Assembly: GCA_033558025.1 (NCBI GenBank)
Contig: JAUCEF010000018.1
Location: 2,294,001 to 2,358,000 of the forward strand
Direction of reading: 5' to 3'
From: Phytophthora sp. 'mugwort'
Lineage: Eukaryota > Oomycota > Peronosporomycetes > Peronosporales > Peronosporaceae
Length of the DNA: 64,000 nt
This document shows positions 10,161 to 19,993 of the stretch, in pieces (the first letter of the stretch is position 1; each line of letters starts with the position of its first letter). A program made the translations under genes and the position numbers. Below the pieces are notes generated by a model. The model ran no database searches. It was given only the letters and a program-made list of their open reading frames with translations, and was not told the origin of the DNA.

Positions 10161-11834
10161 CTACGACGCCGACGTGTAGAAGTGGAACTGGTGGTAGTAG
10201 TCCAGCACGGCGGTCGTTCCGAAGCGGAACAACTTCCCAACGCCAGGCACGTAGTCCAGGACGTCCGCAGCCTGTTCATAAAATACGAATCATCAAGTAG
10301 TCAGCATATTGAGGCAATGGTGGTCCGCAAAGAATCGGTCACGCCTAACCTTTCCGGTCGCAGGCTTGGTGACGGCCGCGAACACGGGGTCGCGGAGCAA
10401 GTAGAGAAGGAGAGCCATCTGCAGTAGTTAAGACAAACCAACATAATAGTATGGTGAACACTCTATCCTCAGACAACCTCATATTATGGAAACGATGAGC
10501 AAACCTTGCGAGCTGCAAGTTCGTCTTTTGCCTTGTCACCAGAGACGGGCTTCAATGGTTCCACCGGTTTCACGGCAGCATCAGACAGCGCCAATCTACA
10601 AATACCAAATACAATAAGGTTAGACTACTGCCATGCGAATCAACCTCGGTCAGTAGAGATGTACCCAGAGAGTTCCACAAAAAGCGACACCACAACGGGT
10701 GTCCACGAGCTCTCCGGTCTACGACGACGCAGCAGCGCATACACGACCGGCCGCAAAATGTGGCAGATTTCTCCCGCTACAAGAAGGCCCTCGCGCGATC
10801 CCTCGGCGACTTCGATTGTCGCATCCTAGAGGAATCATCAAGCAATAGCAAACAGTAGAGATCGTCACACACAGTATCAGTTAACACGATTTTGTCAACC
10901 TCACTTGCTTCGACTCACCTCAAACAAGATCTTGTTGGGTTCCTCGGCGCTCTTTTCCGCCGACGGCTCAGGCTCCGATACTTTAGCTACACAATAGTAG
11001 AATGGTAGCAGCAATACAAGCAAGGCGTTAGCACAAGATACTCTCCCTCCGAGCCAGCTCCAAACTCACCTTTGCCAAAGGTTTTGCCCGTGCGGGCACC
11101 CGGCTGCTTGTGTTTCGTAAATCGGGCGAACGCAGATGGTCGTGGTGCAGACTCTACGCCCTTGTACTGTTGGAACATACACGTCGTGAGCCTCACATTC
11201 CCCCACCAGCATCACATTAATAATGCACCTCACCTTGCCACCGCGCATGAGCATAGCTCGACGTCGCTGGGCAAGCAGAATGAGACGCAGCACACCCTTG
11301 ATCACTTCCACCCATACAACGAGGCGCCACTTGCCCGCGTCGCCGCCGATTCGACGAGCCGCAACTTCCGCCAGCACCTGCACGTGTGAGATGAGTGACA
11401 GCGGCACGCGCATCATGCGCGTCAACCTGCAGACAGCAACCGTCAATATCCAATTACAATAGCTTTAACAGGGTGCTCGCCACGCACGTCTGGCAGTTCG
11501 TCGAGGGTGCAGTCTCCATGCTGTCCTTCTTCCAGAGAACGTAGTCGTGGTACATGTGCAGCAAATCCACAAGCGAATAGCCCAACTGCGTCGCCACCTC
11601 GGGCTCCATCACGCGCTTCGGTACGAGCTGTGGTGCTACATATAGCGTCGTCTCCACGTTGCGGGCCAGGCCCGAATGGCTGCCCACCCACGCCTCGTAC
11701 GTGGCGAGAAGGGACACGGTCTTAGAGACTGTGGCAGCCTCGGAAGGGGGCTTAGAGGGCGTTGTGGCTGCCATGGAGTCGCCGACCACGACCACGTCTG
11801 TCTCTGGCGTCTTCGTCCTGTCCTCGTCCGCCAT
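10161..11834 (-). CDS. PEX16: Peroxisomal membrane biogenesis protein Pex16
   Basis: Pex16 is a membrane peroxin that helps recruit Pex3 and peroxisomal membrane proteins. Eight exons read from high to low coordinate: 11834-11488, 11426-11234, 11166-11070, 10986-10919, 10825-10665, 10595-10505, 10418-10350 and 10271-10161. All junctions are GT-AG and phases close to 378 residues, the usual size. Recognisable blocks are the N-terminal LATYEAWVGSHSGLARNVET, GYSLVDLLHMYHDYVLWK, the WRLVVWVEVIKGVLRLILL core, the SSWTPVVVSLFVELSG segment, and the C-terminal KMALLLYLLRDPVF, VPGVGKLF and DYYHQFHFYTS. The start is the first ATG; TTG-initiated extension is not needed. A charged linker (about 190-250) is less conserved. 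Head-to-head with SEN34. Confidence 0.9.
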
Positions 11835-12024
11835 GCTCAAGTGAGATCACACTTGCGGTGCCGCCCGTCGGAAGCTGCTCGCTGTCCTCGAACAGCAACG
11901 TGCTGTTTAGTAAACGAAGCCAGGTCTATAGGATCCAAGTTGCAGTATATAGGATTTCACCTACACGTATCAACCAATCGATATGTACCCTCCATCTTGT
12001 GATAAAAGTGTTTTTTTTAAGGCA
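11835..12024. promoter_or_regulatory. 190-bp divergent promoter region PEX16/SEN34
   Basis: The start codons of the minus-strand PEX16 (11834) and plus-strand SEN34 (12025) are 190 bp apart, so both promoters and 5' UTRs must lie here. I see no clear oomycete initiator match. Confidence 0.5.
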
Positions 12025-12910
12025 ATGAGTGACTGCTGCGCCGTGGCGACGGTGGTGGCGTCGATGGACCCTGAGACGACCTACGCACTGGTTACTGATG
12101 CTCAGTATATTGACTTCCTGCAGAATAAGTGCCGTATCTACGGCTCGCCTGAAGGGGCAGTGGCAACTGCCTCTGCAGCACCCCAGCGACTGCGATTGGC
12201 ATTTGAAGAGATGGACCTGGGCGTCGCGAAAGGGTTTCTTCGTCTAGAGACATTAACAGAGGGAGCTGGTGGCAGTAATTACAGCGGGCAGGAACAACAA
12301 ACAATTCCTGGAGAAATCACGCAGGAGTTGGCGGAAGATCGACAGTCCGGAGGGTTTAATGTCGACATTAAGTGGAGATTGTGTACGAATCGTCGGGTTT
12401 TACTGCCATTGATGGTAAATAGTTGTTGTTTCTAATGTGATCTGGTTCGCTGCAGCGCCGCAGCGTCGTGACCGAGTGCGAGTCTTTCGGGATCTCTGGG
12501 AGCGAGGATACATCGTGACATTCGGGTCAAAGTTCGGCGCGGATTTCCTCGTATACAAAGGTCACAAGCAGGTTTTATTGCGCCTTCTAGTCGTTGGGAG
12601 ATTGCTGACGTTCTCGTTGTGCTGTACAGATAACCCGAAGTATACGCATGCTGCGGCACTCATCGTAGTGAAAGGTTATGAGGAGGAGTTTGCTCGCGTT
12701 GACGTTGTCAGTTTTTGCCGTGTGGCCAAAATGGTGAAGAAGCAGCTAGTATTCGCGTCTGTGCGAGCTGAAAAGAAGTGCGAGCGAGAACAAATAGATG
12801 CTTGCGAAGCCAGCGATGCAGCTGAAAGGGATGCGGATAGCGTTGTGTACGTTTCATTAACGCATGCACTGCTGGTGACGCGCCAAGAAGAAAGTGGAGA
12901 ATTCTCGTGA
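12025..12910 (+). CDS. SEN34: tRNA-splicing endonuclease subunit Sen34-like
   Basis: Sen34 is one of the two catalytic subunits that cut introns from pre-tRNA. Exons 12025-12414, 12464-12560 and 12630-12910 give 255 residues with closed phases. The C-terminal nuclease domain has VFRDLWERGYIVTFGSKFGA followed by DFLVY. The expected catalytic triad is visible as Tyr161, His169 (YTHAAALIVV) and Lys199 (AKMVKKQLVF). The DLWERG-FGADFLVY signature fits Sen34 better than Sen2, although both share the fold. The N-terminal 130 residues (ALVTDAQYIDFLQNKCRIYG) resemble the family's N-terminal domain only loosely. The first intron needs the second of two nearby CAG acceptors to keep the frame; the second uses a weak donor (GTCACA). 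Confidence 0.85.
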
Positions 12911-12973
12911 TTCGTGACACTCGAGCATATTTCACACTACCAATCTGCAATCCAACTGGACGCTCTAAGCAGT

Positions 12974-14296
12974 TTACGAGCTGCTACTACCTTCAGCGTT
13001 GGATGAAGGTGTCTTCATGTTCACCTCGTTCTGCCGGATCTTTTGTGCGATTTTCACAAGACAGTCGGCTTCCGCGGGGATCTGCGTGTTTTGGCGCAGG
13101 TCAAGCGCAATGACAGTGCTATTTTGCTGCAAGCCCTGAAGTAGCACATCTCCGTCACTTTCGTTCAACGCATTACTGCTCAAATCAAGAGAGCGCAATG
13201 CTGTCAGCGAGTCACTGAGAATATATGCGAGTGCTTCGGCACTTTCCTTGCCCAGCATGTTGCTGCTCAAGTTTAGGTTGGTAAGCGATGTGTGTTCCAC
13301 AAGGCCCTCTAGCAGCATTTGTCCACCGTCATCCGTGAGGCGGTTCAGCCGGAGATCCAACTCCATAAGGCTGGTGTTGTATTTGAGTCCGCGACTGAGA
13401 TAACGTCCACCCTCCGCGTGAATTTGGTTGTCGCAGAGTTTCAACGTAGTGATCACACTTTCAGGTCCAAGAAGCTTGGACAACAATCTCGCACCATGGT
13501 TGGTAAGCTTGTTGTGTGATAAATCCAGCGATGTGATGCTGGTGTTCTTCACAAGCCCCGTCATGAGCATTCGCAGCAGGTCGTCATCCAGAAGATTGCT
13601 GGGCAGCCACAGCGTCGTAAGTGAGTTCGACGCCTTGATAATATGCGAGAGATTCGTTGCATCAGAGATTTTCATCCCAAACAGCATGCGCTCATACTTC
13701 ATGCCAATCTGCTTGACGCCATAGGTTACACGAAGTCTTGTTAAATTGCGCAGCTGGGCGCAGATCTCGTTCAAGTCGAGATGGGACAAGAGTTGGTCGA
13801 TCTCAAGTGTAAAAATGTACTCGCTGGAGGCCTTGACGACAGCTATTAAGTGGTCGTGGTCATCCGCAGACGGATCAAAGTTTTCAAGAAGATCCTGCAA
13901 ATGCTTCTCTAGGAATAGTTGCTTCCAAGTGAGTCCGTGGTCGGCGATCTGGATGTTCTTCCACTGCATTTTGCTAAGGCAGCAGCGCTTCCAGTAGTTC
14001 TCGTCCGTCACGTTCGGTGCCGTCACGCACACGTCGAGGTCCAATGGCAATCGAGCCATGACCTCAGGTAGGAACTGGCGTGGCACATTTTGCGCTTTGG
14101 GCTGCAGCCGGAAACGGTCTGAGATGATCTTGAGACACATGAGCAGCAGCGACGGAATCGCAGTCGCCGAGCCAGCGCTCTTGGTGTCACAATCTTCCAT
14201 CTGGGCATTTTGCACGACACGAGCGCGGTACTTCTTCACCTGGTCGGATAGAGCGCACACATCGGTTGTCACACCGACTGTAGATGCCGATACCAT
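12974..14296 (-). CDS. DRC5: Nexin-dynein regulatory complex subunit 5 (TCTE1-like LRR protein)
   Basis: DRC5/TCTE1 is a leucine-rich-repeat subunit of the nexin-dynein regulatory complex, which links doublet microtubules and controls dynein in motile flagella. This single-exon ORF has 440 residues. The family-specific block LTRLRVTYGVKQIGMKYE, then MLFGMKISDATNLSHIIKAS, precedes about six LRRs of the RNase-inhibitor type (LTTLWLPSNLL, ITSLDLSHNKLTNHGARLL, LMELDLRLNRLTDDGGQ, LTNLNLSSNML, LRSLDLSSNALNESDG). The N-terminal 200 residues include an LPLDLDVCVTAPNVTDENYW segment seen in the family. The C-terminus is a short Ser-rich tail. It is divergent from a 14-exon coiled-coil gene, with 288 bp between starts. 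Presence implies flagellated zoospores. Confidence 0.88.
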   Translation of the reverse strand: MVSASTVGVTTDVCALSDQVKKYRARVVQNAQMEDCDTKSAGSATAIPSLLLMCLKIISDRFRLQPKAQNVPRQFLPEVMARLPLDLDVCVTAPNVTDENYWKRCCLSKMQWKNIQIADHGLTWKQLFLEKHLQDLLENFDPSADDHDHLIAVVKASSEYIFTLEIDQLLSHLDLNEICAQLRNLTRLRVTYGVKQIGMKYERMLFGMKISDATNLSHIIKASNSLTTLWLPSNLLDDDLLRMLMTGLVKNTSITSLDLSHNKLTNHGARLLSKLLGPESVITTLKLCDNQIHAEGGRYLSRGLKYNTSLMELDLRLNRLTDDGGQMLLEGLVEHTSLTNLNLSSNMLGKESAEALAYILSDSLTALRSLDLSSNALNESDGDVLLQGLQQNSTVIALDLRQNTQIPAEADCLVKIAQKIRQNEVNMKTPSSNAEGSSSS

Positions 14297-14584
14297 AGCG
14301 CTGCTTGTTGGTCAAACCCAACACTTAATCGTTTAGCTGCAGGGAAGCGACTCTTCCCATCCAAATAGACTGACTTTGCCGCGTCAGTTGCTGGCATTCA
14401 GCGGTTTTGGATCACTGAAAATAGCTAGTAATTCAATACATTGAGCGATGAATAAGTTGCTGCAGGTTGAACCGAACTTCAGCTTGCAAAAACAGAGTGA
14501 TGGTCATTTGGTTTCCCTTGGATTCCGCATCCATTTCGCATTCCGCACTCGAGCATAAGTAAAAATTAAGCTCCAGGTGAGTCG
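14297..14584. promoter_or_regulatory. Divergent promoter region, DRC5 and coiled-coil gene
   Basis: Only 288 bp separate the two start codons, so the genes probably share regulatory sequence. A TCCATTTCGCATTCC run near 14530 faintly resembles the oomycete initiator plus flanking element on the plus strand. Co-expression in sporulation or zoospores is inferred from DRC5, not shown. Confidence 0.4.
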
Positions 14585-17146
14585 ATGGAGAAGCCTTGCT
14601 CAGATGAAGAAAAAGGCACCAAAACGACCTCTATGGGGGACGAGATTGGCGAGCTGCGCAAGTACATCGGTGCGTCTATCTTGTGTCGTTGCCTCTCTGC
14701 TCCCTGTTGACGTCGCTATTTGTCACGATTTCCCTTGCAGTTGAGATGATGCATGCTGAAATGGAGCTCATGGAGAGCATCAAGCTGAATGAGCACAATC
14801 TGGCGGTAGCGAACGGACGCATCAAACACTTCAAGGTGCGCTAGAGAAGCAGGCATGGACGAGTTATCTGGCGCTAATAAATGTCTAACTTTTAGAAACT
14901 GATCGCTCGGGAGCGTGCCCGCTACAAGACGCTGAACAAAGAACTGGTTGACGAGACTAACGAGCTCAAGAACCTCGAAGAGAAGCAAATCGGTAGGAAT
15001 TAAGACTCGCTGTGTTAAATATCTGACTGAATTTGGTTTCTATATGAGTAGTTGCCGAGGCGAAACATCGGGAATTCCGAGGTAAATGTGTTTGTGACGT
15101 GGCGTATGCCTCGTTCCTCTAGCTAATGATGATGCAGACGCTGTGGTTCAAAGAGAGAATGAGGTGCAAATGCTTCGTGTACGGTTTCAACACCAGCGAA
15201 CCGCCATGCTCAGCTTAAAGTCCCAGATTGTGGATGTTACTACGAACTTGGACAAGTTATCGTCGATGGATGAATCCGTGAGCAACGAGACACAAAATGG
15301 TGCGTGAATTATGATCTGTGTCTTCTACATATATTGAAGTGTACGTAACTGTTGCGATGGTGCTGGGATCCGTGAATTAGTTGTTGCCGCATTGGAAGCG
15401 TGCGGTGAACCGACAGTTCAGCGCGCAGCTCGCCAGAAACTCCGTGCTAAGATCAGATACACGCAGCAGTTTATCGTTCAAATGGAAGAGGAAACCAGTC
15501 AGCTAGTCGAAAAGCGGGCAAAGCTTGAAGCCGAAGTTCTAAAGTTCGAGCAGCAAGCTCACAAGTTGCGTGAATCAATCTTCTTTAAGGAGAAGGAAAC
15601 CGAAATATTGTTCAACCGCCTGCGTGAGGACACCCTCCGTGTCGCCAAAGAAAACGGTATTTCCTGTCGTGCCACTATTATATCTCTCGCTGTAGCTTAA
15701 AATATCGATGTTCTGAGCTGTACAGAAAAGATCGAAAACAAGCTGAAGGCCAAGCGAAGGAAGTTTCGTCTCAAAACCAAGAACGAGATTAGTTCACTTA
15801 AGCGCAGGATTATCTTCATCACGTCTGGTAAGTCTTACGAGTCCTTATTCATGCCCGATCGCATTGCTGACGTTTAGAAATGAATTTACAGAACTTGAAA
15901 GAGGTCAGATGACGAACGAGGACGCGTTATCTAATGTCGACGCTTTGAACGCTAAGCGTGAAGAGCTGGAACAGAGGTATATCAACGCATTTTCCGCATG
16001 TAGAAGTGGCCTCCGACCTCATGTATCAATATTTGTTCAGGCTTAACGCACGAAATGAGCAACTTGCTGCTGTCGAGGTAAAATCTCTCATGTCTAGTTA
16101 GGATTGTAACGACCACAACTGACGTTGCTTGCATATACATGTAGAGCGCTATCACGGAGCTATCTGCTTCGATCGCCGCTTTTGGTCGGGGAGGCGCAGA
16201 CTTCGACACAACACGTCTTCAAGAAGAACTGCGCGCGAAGCGAGACGTTGCTCAAGTTGCACAGAATAAGTTGGAAAAGAAACAGGTTTGTATATGTTGG
16301 ACTGTGGACACTAACTTTTTATTTACCAATCAAACTCTTAACACTCTGTGTGCAGAACCTCCTCAAATTGCTGGAAGCAGACCAAAGCCAAGTAAGTATC
16401 TCGCTCTTTTCGATTTGCTGTGATACAGAGGGAACCTAATTTTGCGTGCAGCTCGACACAACATTGGAGGGCATTGATGCTCAAATTATCGAGGCAAAGG
16501 ATACAGAAAAACGGCTCGACATTGAAATTTCCTCTCTGGCTAACGACATTGACCAACAAGAGGCAAAAAGCAGAATCTTAAGTGAATCTGTGAGCGACAC
16601 GAGGAAAAAGAAAGATGACCTCCAAACAGAATATCAAGAACAGCAGTGCAAGAACGAAAGTATTCTCAAGATTCAAGCGAAGCTTCAGCGCCAACAGAAT
16701 TCATTGCTAAAGCAAGAGCAAAATCTGGCATTGGAGCTTCAAGAGGCAGAACATTTGAGCCAAATCTTAGGTGAAGGCATCAAGGTCTGTGCATAATCTA
16801 CTCTTGTGTGCTTTGTGATCGGAATATTAATGACTTCGCACGTTTCGTGTGTTTTGTAGCACGGGACGGAGTATGCTGAAAGCCTCAGGGAATCAAACGT
16901 ACTTACCGACGACAAGGAAACACGCATTGAGTTTGAACTTCGTCGCCAAGAGCTCTTCTTACAGCAGCAATGCGCACAAGAAGAGTCCAAATTTCAAGCA
17001 GAAATTGCAGCTTGGGATGAAAAGGTGCCTCCTATGTTATTAGTTTGAGGTATTTGACAAACGTTCGTGACGCTAAGGTATCTCAACTTAATGAATATGT
17101 GTGGATGCAGATCAAGTGTGTGGCGCTACAGCTTCGTCGACTTTAG
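14585..17146 (+). CDS. 559-residue coiled-coil protein in 14 exons
   Basis: Exons: 14585-14669, 14741-14835, 14896-14992, 15052-15081, 15138-15299, 15381-15656, 15726-15827, 15892-15976, 16041-16077, 16145-16285, 16356-16391, 16452-16784, 16860-17024 and 17111-17146. Every intron (56-86 bp) is GT-AG and all phases close, giving 559 residues. The protein is almost entirely charged alpha-helical coiled coil (for example ERARYKTLNKELVDETNELK, then NLEEKQI; MEEETSQLVEKRAKLEAEVL; KDDLQTEYQEQQCKNESILK). I see no membrane segment or enzyme motif. I do not recognise the exact family. Coiled-coil composition and head-to-head pairing with DRC5 make an axonemal or basal-body role plausible. Exon 8 uses a downstream acceptor at 15891, because the upstream AG leads to a stop. 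Confidence 0.8.
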
Positions 17147-17306
17147 GATTTTATGCCGAAGTTGCGGCTTGCTTAAATTCTTGCGGGTAGACATTTAAGC
17201 ACGGTATATCCGAAATTTCTGAATTTTTCAGCGCCATTCTTGGGAATTGACGCGCTACTCTCACGACATACCGTTATGTAGCGCTCTGGACGGTTGAGTA
17301 CTTTCG

Positions 17307-17322
17307 TCATTCTCATTTGTCC
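17307..17322 (+). promoter_or_regulatory. Oomycete initiator/flanking-region core promoter match
   Basis: TCATTCTCATTTG closely matches the published Phytophthora core promoter consensus (GCTCATTYYNCAWTTT), about 45 bp upstream of the ATG at 17354. This spacing is usual for a short 5' UTR. Confidence 0.5.
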
Positions 17323-17353
17323 TGGCCCCACAACAGCCCAACAAGCAACGAGC

Positions 17354-17893
17354 ATGAAAGCTATCCTATTCGTTTTCGCCTCGATTCTCTTCGCGTTGGC
17401 GATGGCGACGCATGTGCCTGGCCATGCGACTCCACCAAAGCTTGGTAAACACCCCAAGTTTATCAACGCAGAAAATCGTGTCCTGATGAGTGATTTTAAC
17501 GGAAGACGAGAGTTTGATGGAGGCGATGGAAACATCGGCGGCGGTAATACCGATGATATTGGCGGAACCGGTGATTTTGGTGGTGTCGGTGATGGTGATA
17601 ATGGTGGTTTCGGTGATGGTGACGATGGTGGTGTCGGTAATGGTGACGATGGTGGTGTCGGAGGTGCGGGTGGCTATCGCGGTAAGTAGACACCTTGTTG
17701 TTGAATATCATGTTTTAAGTCTCTGATGCAATGGCTCATGTATTTGACTGCAGCACTGCGTGGTCTTGGCGATGAGCTTGCTAGCGACGGCGCTATAAAT
17801 GGAAATTACGAAGTCGTCGTCGCTGGAGGAACAGTTGTTCGCGGCGGTGCTGTTGTAGCCCGACCGCGTCCTCGTCGTGGTCCGTGGTACTGA
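17354..17893 (+). CDS. Small secreted Gly/Asp-rich protein
   Basis: Two exons, 17354-17681 and 17754-17893, join in phase to 155 residues. The start MKAILFVFASILFALAMA is a clear signal peptide, with cleavage likely near residues 18-20. A short basic segment follows (about 30-55, ending NRVLMSDFNGRREF), then about 55 residues of Gly/Asp repeats (GDGDDGGVGNGDDGGVGG), and after the intron a V/G/R-rich end (VVVAGGTVVRGG, RPRPRRGPWY). The RVLM segment is in the place of an RXLR motif but does not match it, and no dEER follows, so I do not call it an RXLR effector. Possible roles are wall/matrix protein or apoplastic secreted protein. The start was chosen as the ATG with the signal peptide; an earlier in-frame ATG is at 17294. 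Confidence 0.75.
17535..17672. repeat. GGTGATGGTGACGATGGTGG-type minisatellite
   Basis: Imperfect tandem units of 9-27 bp encode the Gly/Asp repeat of the secreted protein. Unit number is likely to vary between alleles. Confidence 0.7.
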
Positions 17894-18787
17894 AGCGCAA
17901 AACGGCGGTGAACCTGTTTTCGAGTATCTTTTTCTCTCTGCTTCGTGCTGAGGATATCGTGTCAAGTTATGAGTAAGCAAATCAAAACAAAAAGCTCGAT
18001 GTTACGCTTTCCTGGACTATAAATTTAATCTGCATCTCATTTTCCGCAAAGCTACCGACGTCTCTGAAAACTTCACTAACAATTAGCCTTGAATCGTAGA
18101 CCGGTTCATCGCAGATCTGGAGCTAACGGGTTACATTTTTATTTTCATGCTTTCTTTGGCCTTATCGTTCGTTATCAACGATGAATGCCTTCTTCTTGAG
18201 TTTTCTTTATCGCCCTCATAGCAGTGATTATAGCTAGTGTCCACACGAGGCAGCAACCACCATGTAGGAGAAGTTTGCAGTGCAGAAAGATCGACCTTCG
18301 TTTAGTTTCAGAAGGTGGCGACATCAATGGAGTGATTGCTGGAAGGCGGTCGACCTAAGTGGAGGTGGCAACGACATTTGTTGTGGGCGCCGCTCTACAA
18401 GTGCAGCACTCTGAAACCCTCGGGTTCTAGAGACGATGCCCAAGAAGAGTATGCCTGCTACAAAGAATTTAGCGGCGAAGGAATAGAAGAAATACGCGAC
18501 AGAGGCGAGATGGGCAGAGAGCGACGATCTCGCGGCAGTGCTGACCGTCGCAGAACGCAAAGGGATCGCCTCAACTTGATTAAGGAATCCCCGAGCAATC
18601 TCTACGTACATGTAGTCCGTGTATGCCGCGTTATCGTAAAATACGTAATAGCAAAAACGTGATAAGACTCAACGCGGCAGAAACATGCTTCGCATTGGTG
18701 TTTCTCGCATGCCTTGCTTTAGTTTTTCACATTCGGTAGTTCTTCTACATCCTCGAAGTGTGACAACATGTCGATAAAGTCGGTAGT
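17894..18787. other. Intergenic stretch, no gene seen
   Basis: 3' flanks of the secreted-protein gene and of FKBP. Plus-strand pieces around 18440-18600 have coding-like composition broken by many stops and may be element debris. No motif is recognised. Confidence 0.35.
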
Positions 18788-19208
18788 CTACTCAATCTTG
18801 AGCACTTGGATCTCGAATATGAGCGTCGAGTTCGGCTGAATTGTACACGGAAGTTAAGGAGACCACGCACAAAAAGAACGATACACAGGGAACAGAATCG
18901 CAAAAGATACGTAGAAAAGGATATCCCCAAGCCGGAAAGCCACCAGCACCGTACGCGTAGTCGGGAGTACAAGTGAGGCGCGCCTGCTCTCCGAGTTTCA
19001 TGCCGAGCACACCCTCGTCCCAGCCCTTGATCACCTGTCCGAGGCCCACCCTGAACGTAAAGGGCGACTGGCCCGGGTCCTTGGTGCTCCAGAACTTCTG
19101 CTGCAGGTCGCGGTCCTTGCCATAGCCCGTGCAGTGCACCGTCACGGACGCGCCCCTCGCGGGCGTCGGGCCGTTGCCTTCTGCCAGAACTTCCTTGGTC
19201 ACGCCCAT
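18788..19208 (-). CDS. FKBP12: FKBP12-type peptidyl-prolyl cis-trans isomerase
   Basis: Single-domain FKBPs are cytosolic prolyl isomerases and the receptors for FK506 and rapamycin. Exon 1 is 19208-18925 and exon 2 is 18842-18788, giving 112 residues, the FKBP12 size. Visible are VTVHCTGY, FTFRVGLGQVIKGWDEGVLG (Trp at the base of the active pocket), YAYGAGGFPAWGIQPNSTLI and the terminal FEIQVLKIE. Two of the exposed-loop residues are unusual (KDRDLQQKFWSTKD), but the core is complete. The start is ATG 19208 (MGVTKEV); a GTG further upstream is not needed. The intron (18843-18924) does not follow GT-AG: it starts ATATCCTT and ends AC, with a TCCTTAAC branch-site match, so it is a U12-type AT-AC intron. 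Confidence 0.92.
18843..18924 (-). other. U12-type AT-AC intron in FKBP gene
   Basis: Read on the minus strand the 82-bp intron begins ATATCCTTTTC, has CTCCTTAACTT with the branch adenosine 11 nt from the 3' end, and ends GTGTAC. Removing it restores AWG-IQPNSTL, the conserved FKBP sequence, in phase. No GT-AG pair in the region restores the motif. Confidence 0.9.
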
Positions 19209-19434
19209 TTGTCTCCTCTTGACCTTCACTGATTGGATCGGATACGAATACCGAGAACCTACTAAATTGCTTATCTAACGTGTTGCAACGTCAGATAAAC
19301 GATAGCGTAGGTAACAGGCCTCGATTTGCCATCGAACGTGTTAGGGCTCATTCGACCAGACACAGACTATCTTATTGGGCATCACATGTTAATAAATACA
19401 CCGAACATTTTACTGACTGGCTGTTATTTTCGGA

Positions 19435-19790
19435 TGGTGCCCGTACCTCCAGGGGGCTGGCCCCGACAAGGAGGTCCTGGTCGGAAGAAGAGCCAACACG
19501 GAGTGAACGGTGTGACCGTCGAGAAGAAGCCAGCCATTATCGACTGTCTTGAGCTGACCGGTATGCGCCCCACCATAGAGAGATTTTACCACTCAGTTGA
19601 CAAGCAGTTCTACTCGTCAAAACGAACGCAAATTCTGCGCTGGCGGTGCGAGCGCAGCAAGCAAACGGAGTCGGTAACGTCCTTATTAGCGCTGTAGAGG
19701 AGGGGGTTGTCTGGGTTAACGATATTCGAAGCGAAGGTATCCCTGTATCGACACAGATGCTATGCAATTCTCGACAAATCAACTTTTAGC
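19435..19790 (+). mobile_element. pogo-type transposase N-terminal fragment
   Basis: Plus-strand pieces show the N-terminal helix-turn-helix (KPAIIDCLELTGMRPTIERF with an Arg/Lys-rich lead-in) and, after a frame change near 19650, a CENP-B-type second helix-turn-helix segment (WVNDIRSEGIPVSTQML). The catalytic part is missing. It is a truncated relic. Confidence 0.6.
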
Positions 19791-19993
19791 GATATCCCTA
19801 CCCTAGGTACATGTGATGCGGCTGCTAACATGCGAAATGCCGTACAGTGCTAATAATAATCGGTGCTACTATCGGAAGAGTCTGGCGACTACCGTTGCAA
19901 GTCGCAATTGCCGTCTTCTGCTGGCTCGCCGATTGGCCTCGAGACGTCCAATCCTGCGTTCTGATCCGATCGAGTACAAGCGGCGCAAGTAGT

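Noticed and set aside
10052..12304. Numerous overlapping ORFs on both strands across PEX16 and SEN34
   Set aside because: Explained by exons and read-through introns of the two genes.
17354..17520. RXLR effector call for the secreted Gly/Asp protein
   Set aside because: RVLM is not RXLR and no dEER follows.
18324..18611. Hydrophobic minus-strand ORF resembling a membrane protein
   Set aside because: No ATG-supported structure or motif; opposite strand pieces look equally coding-like but broken.
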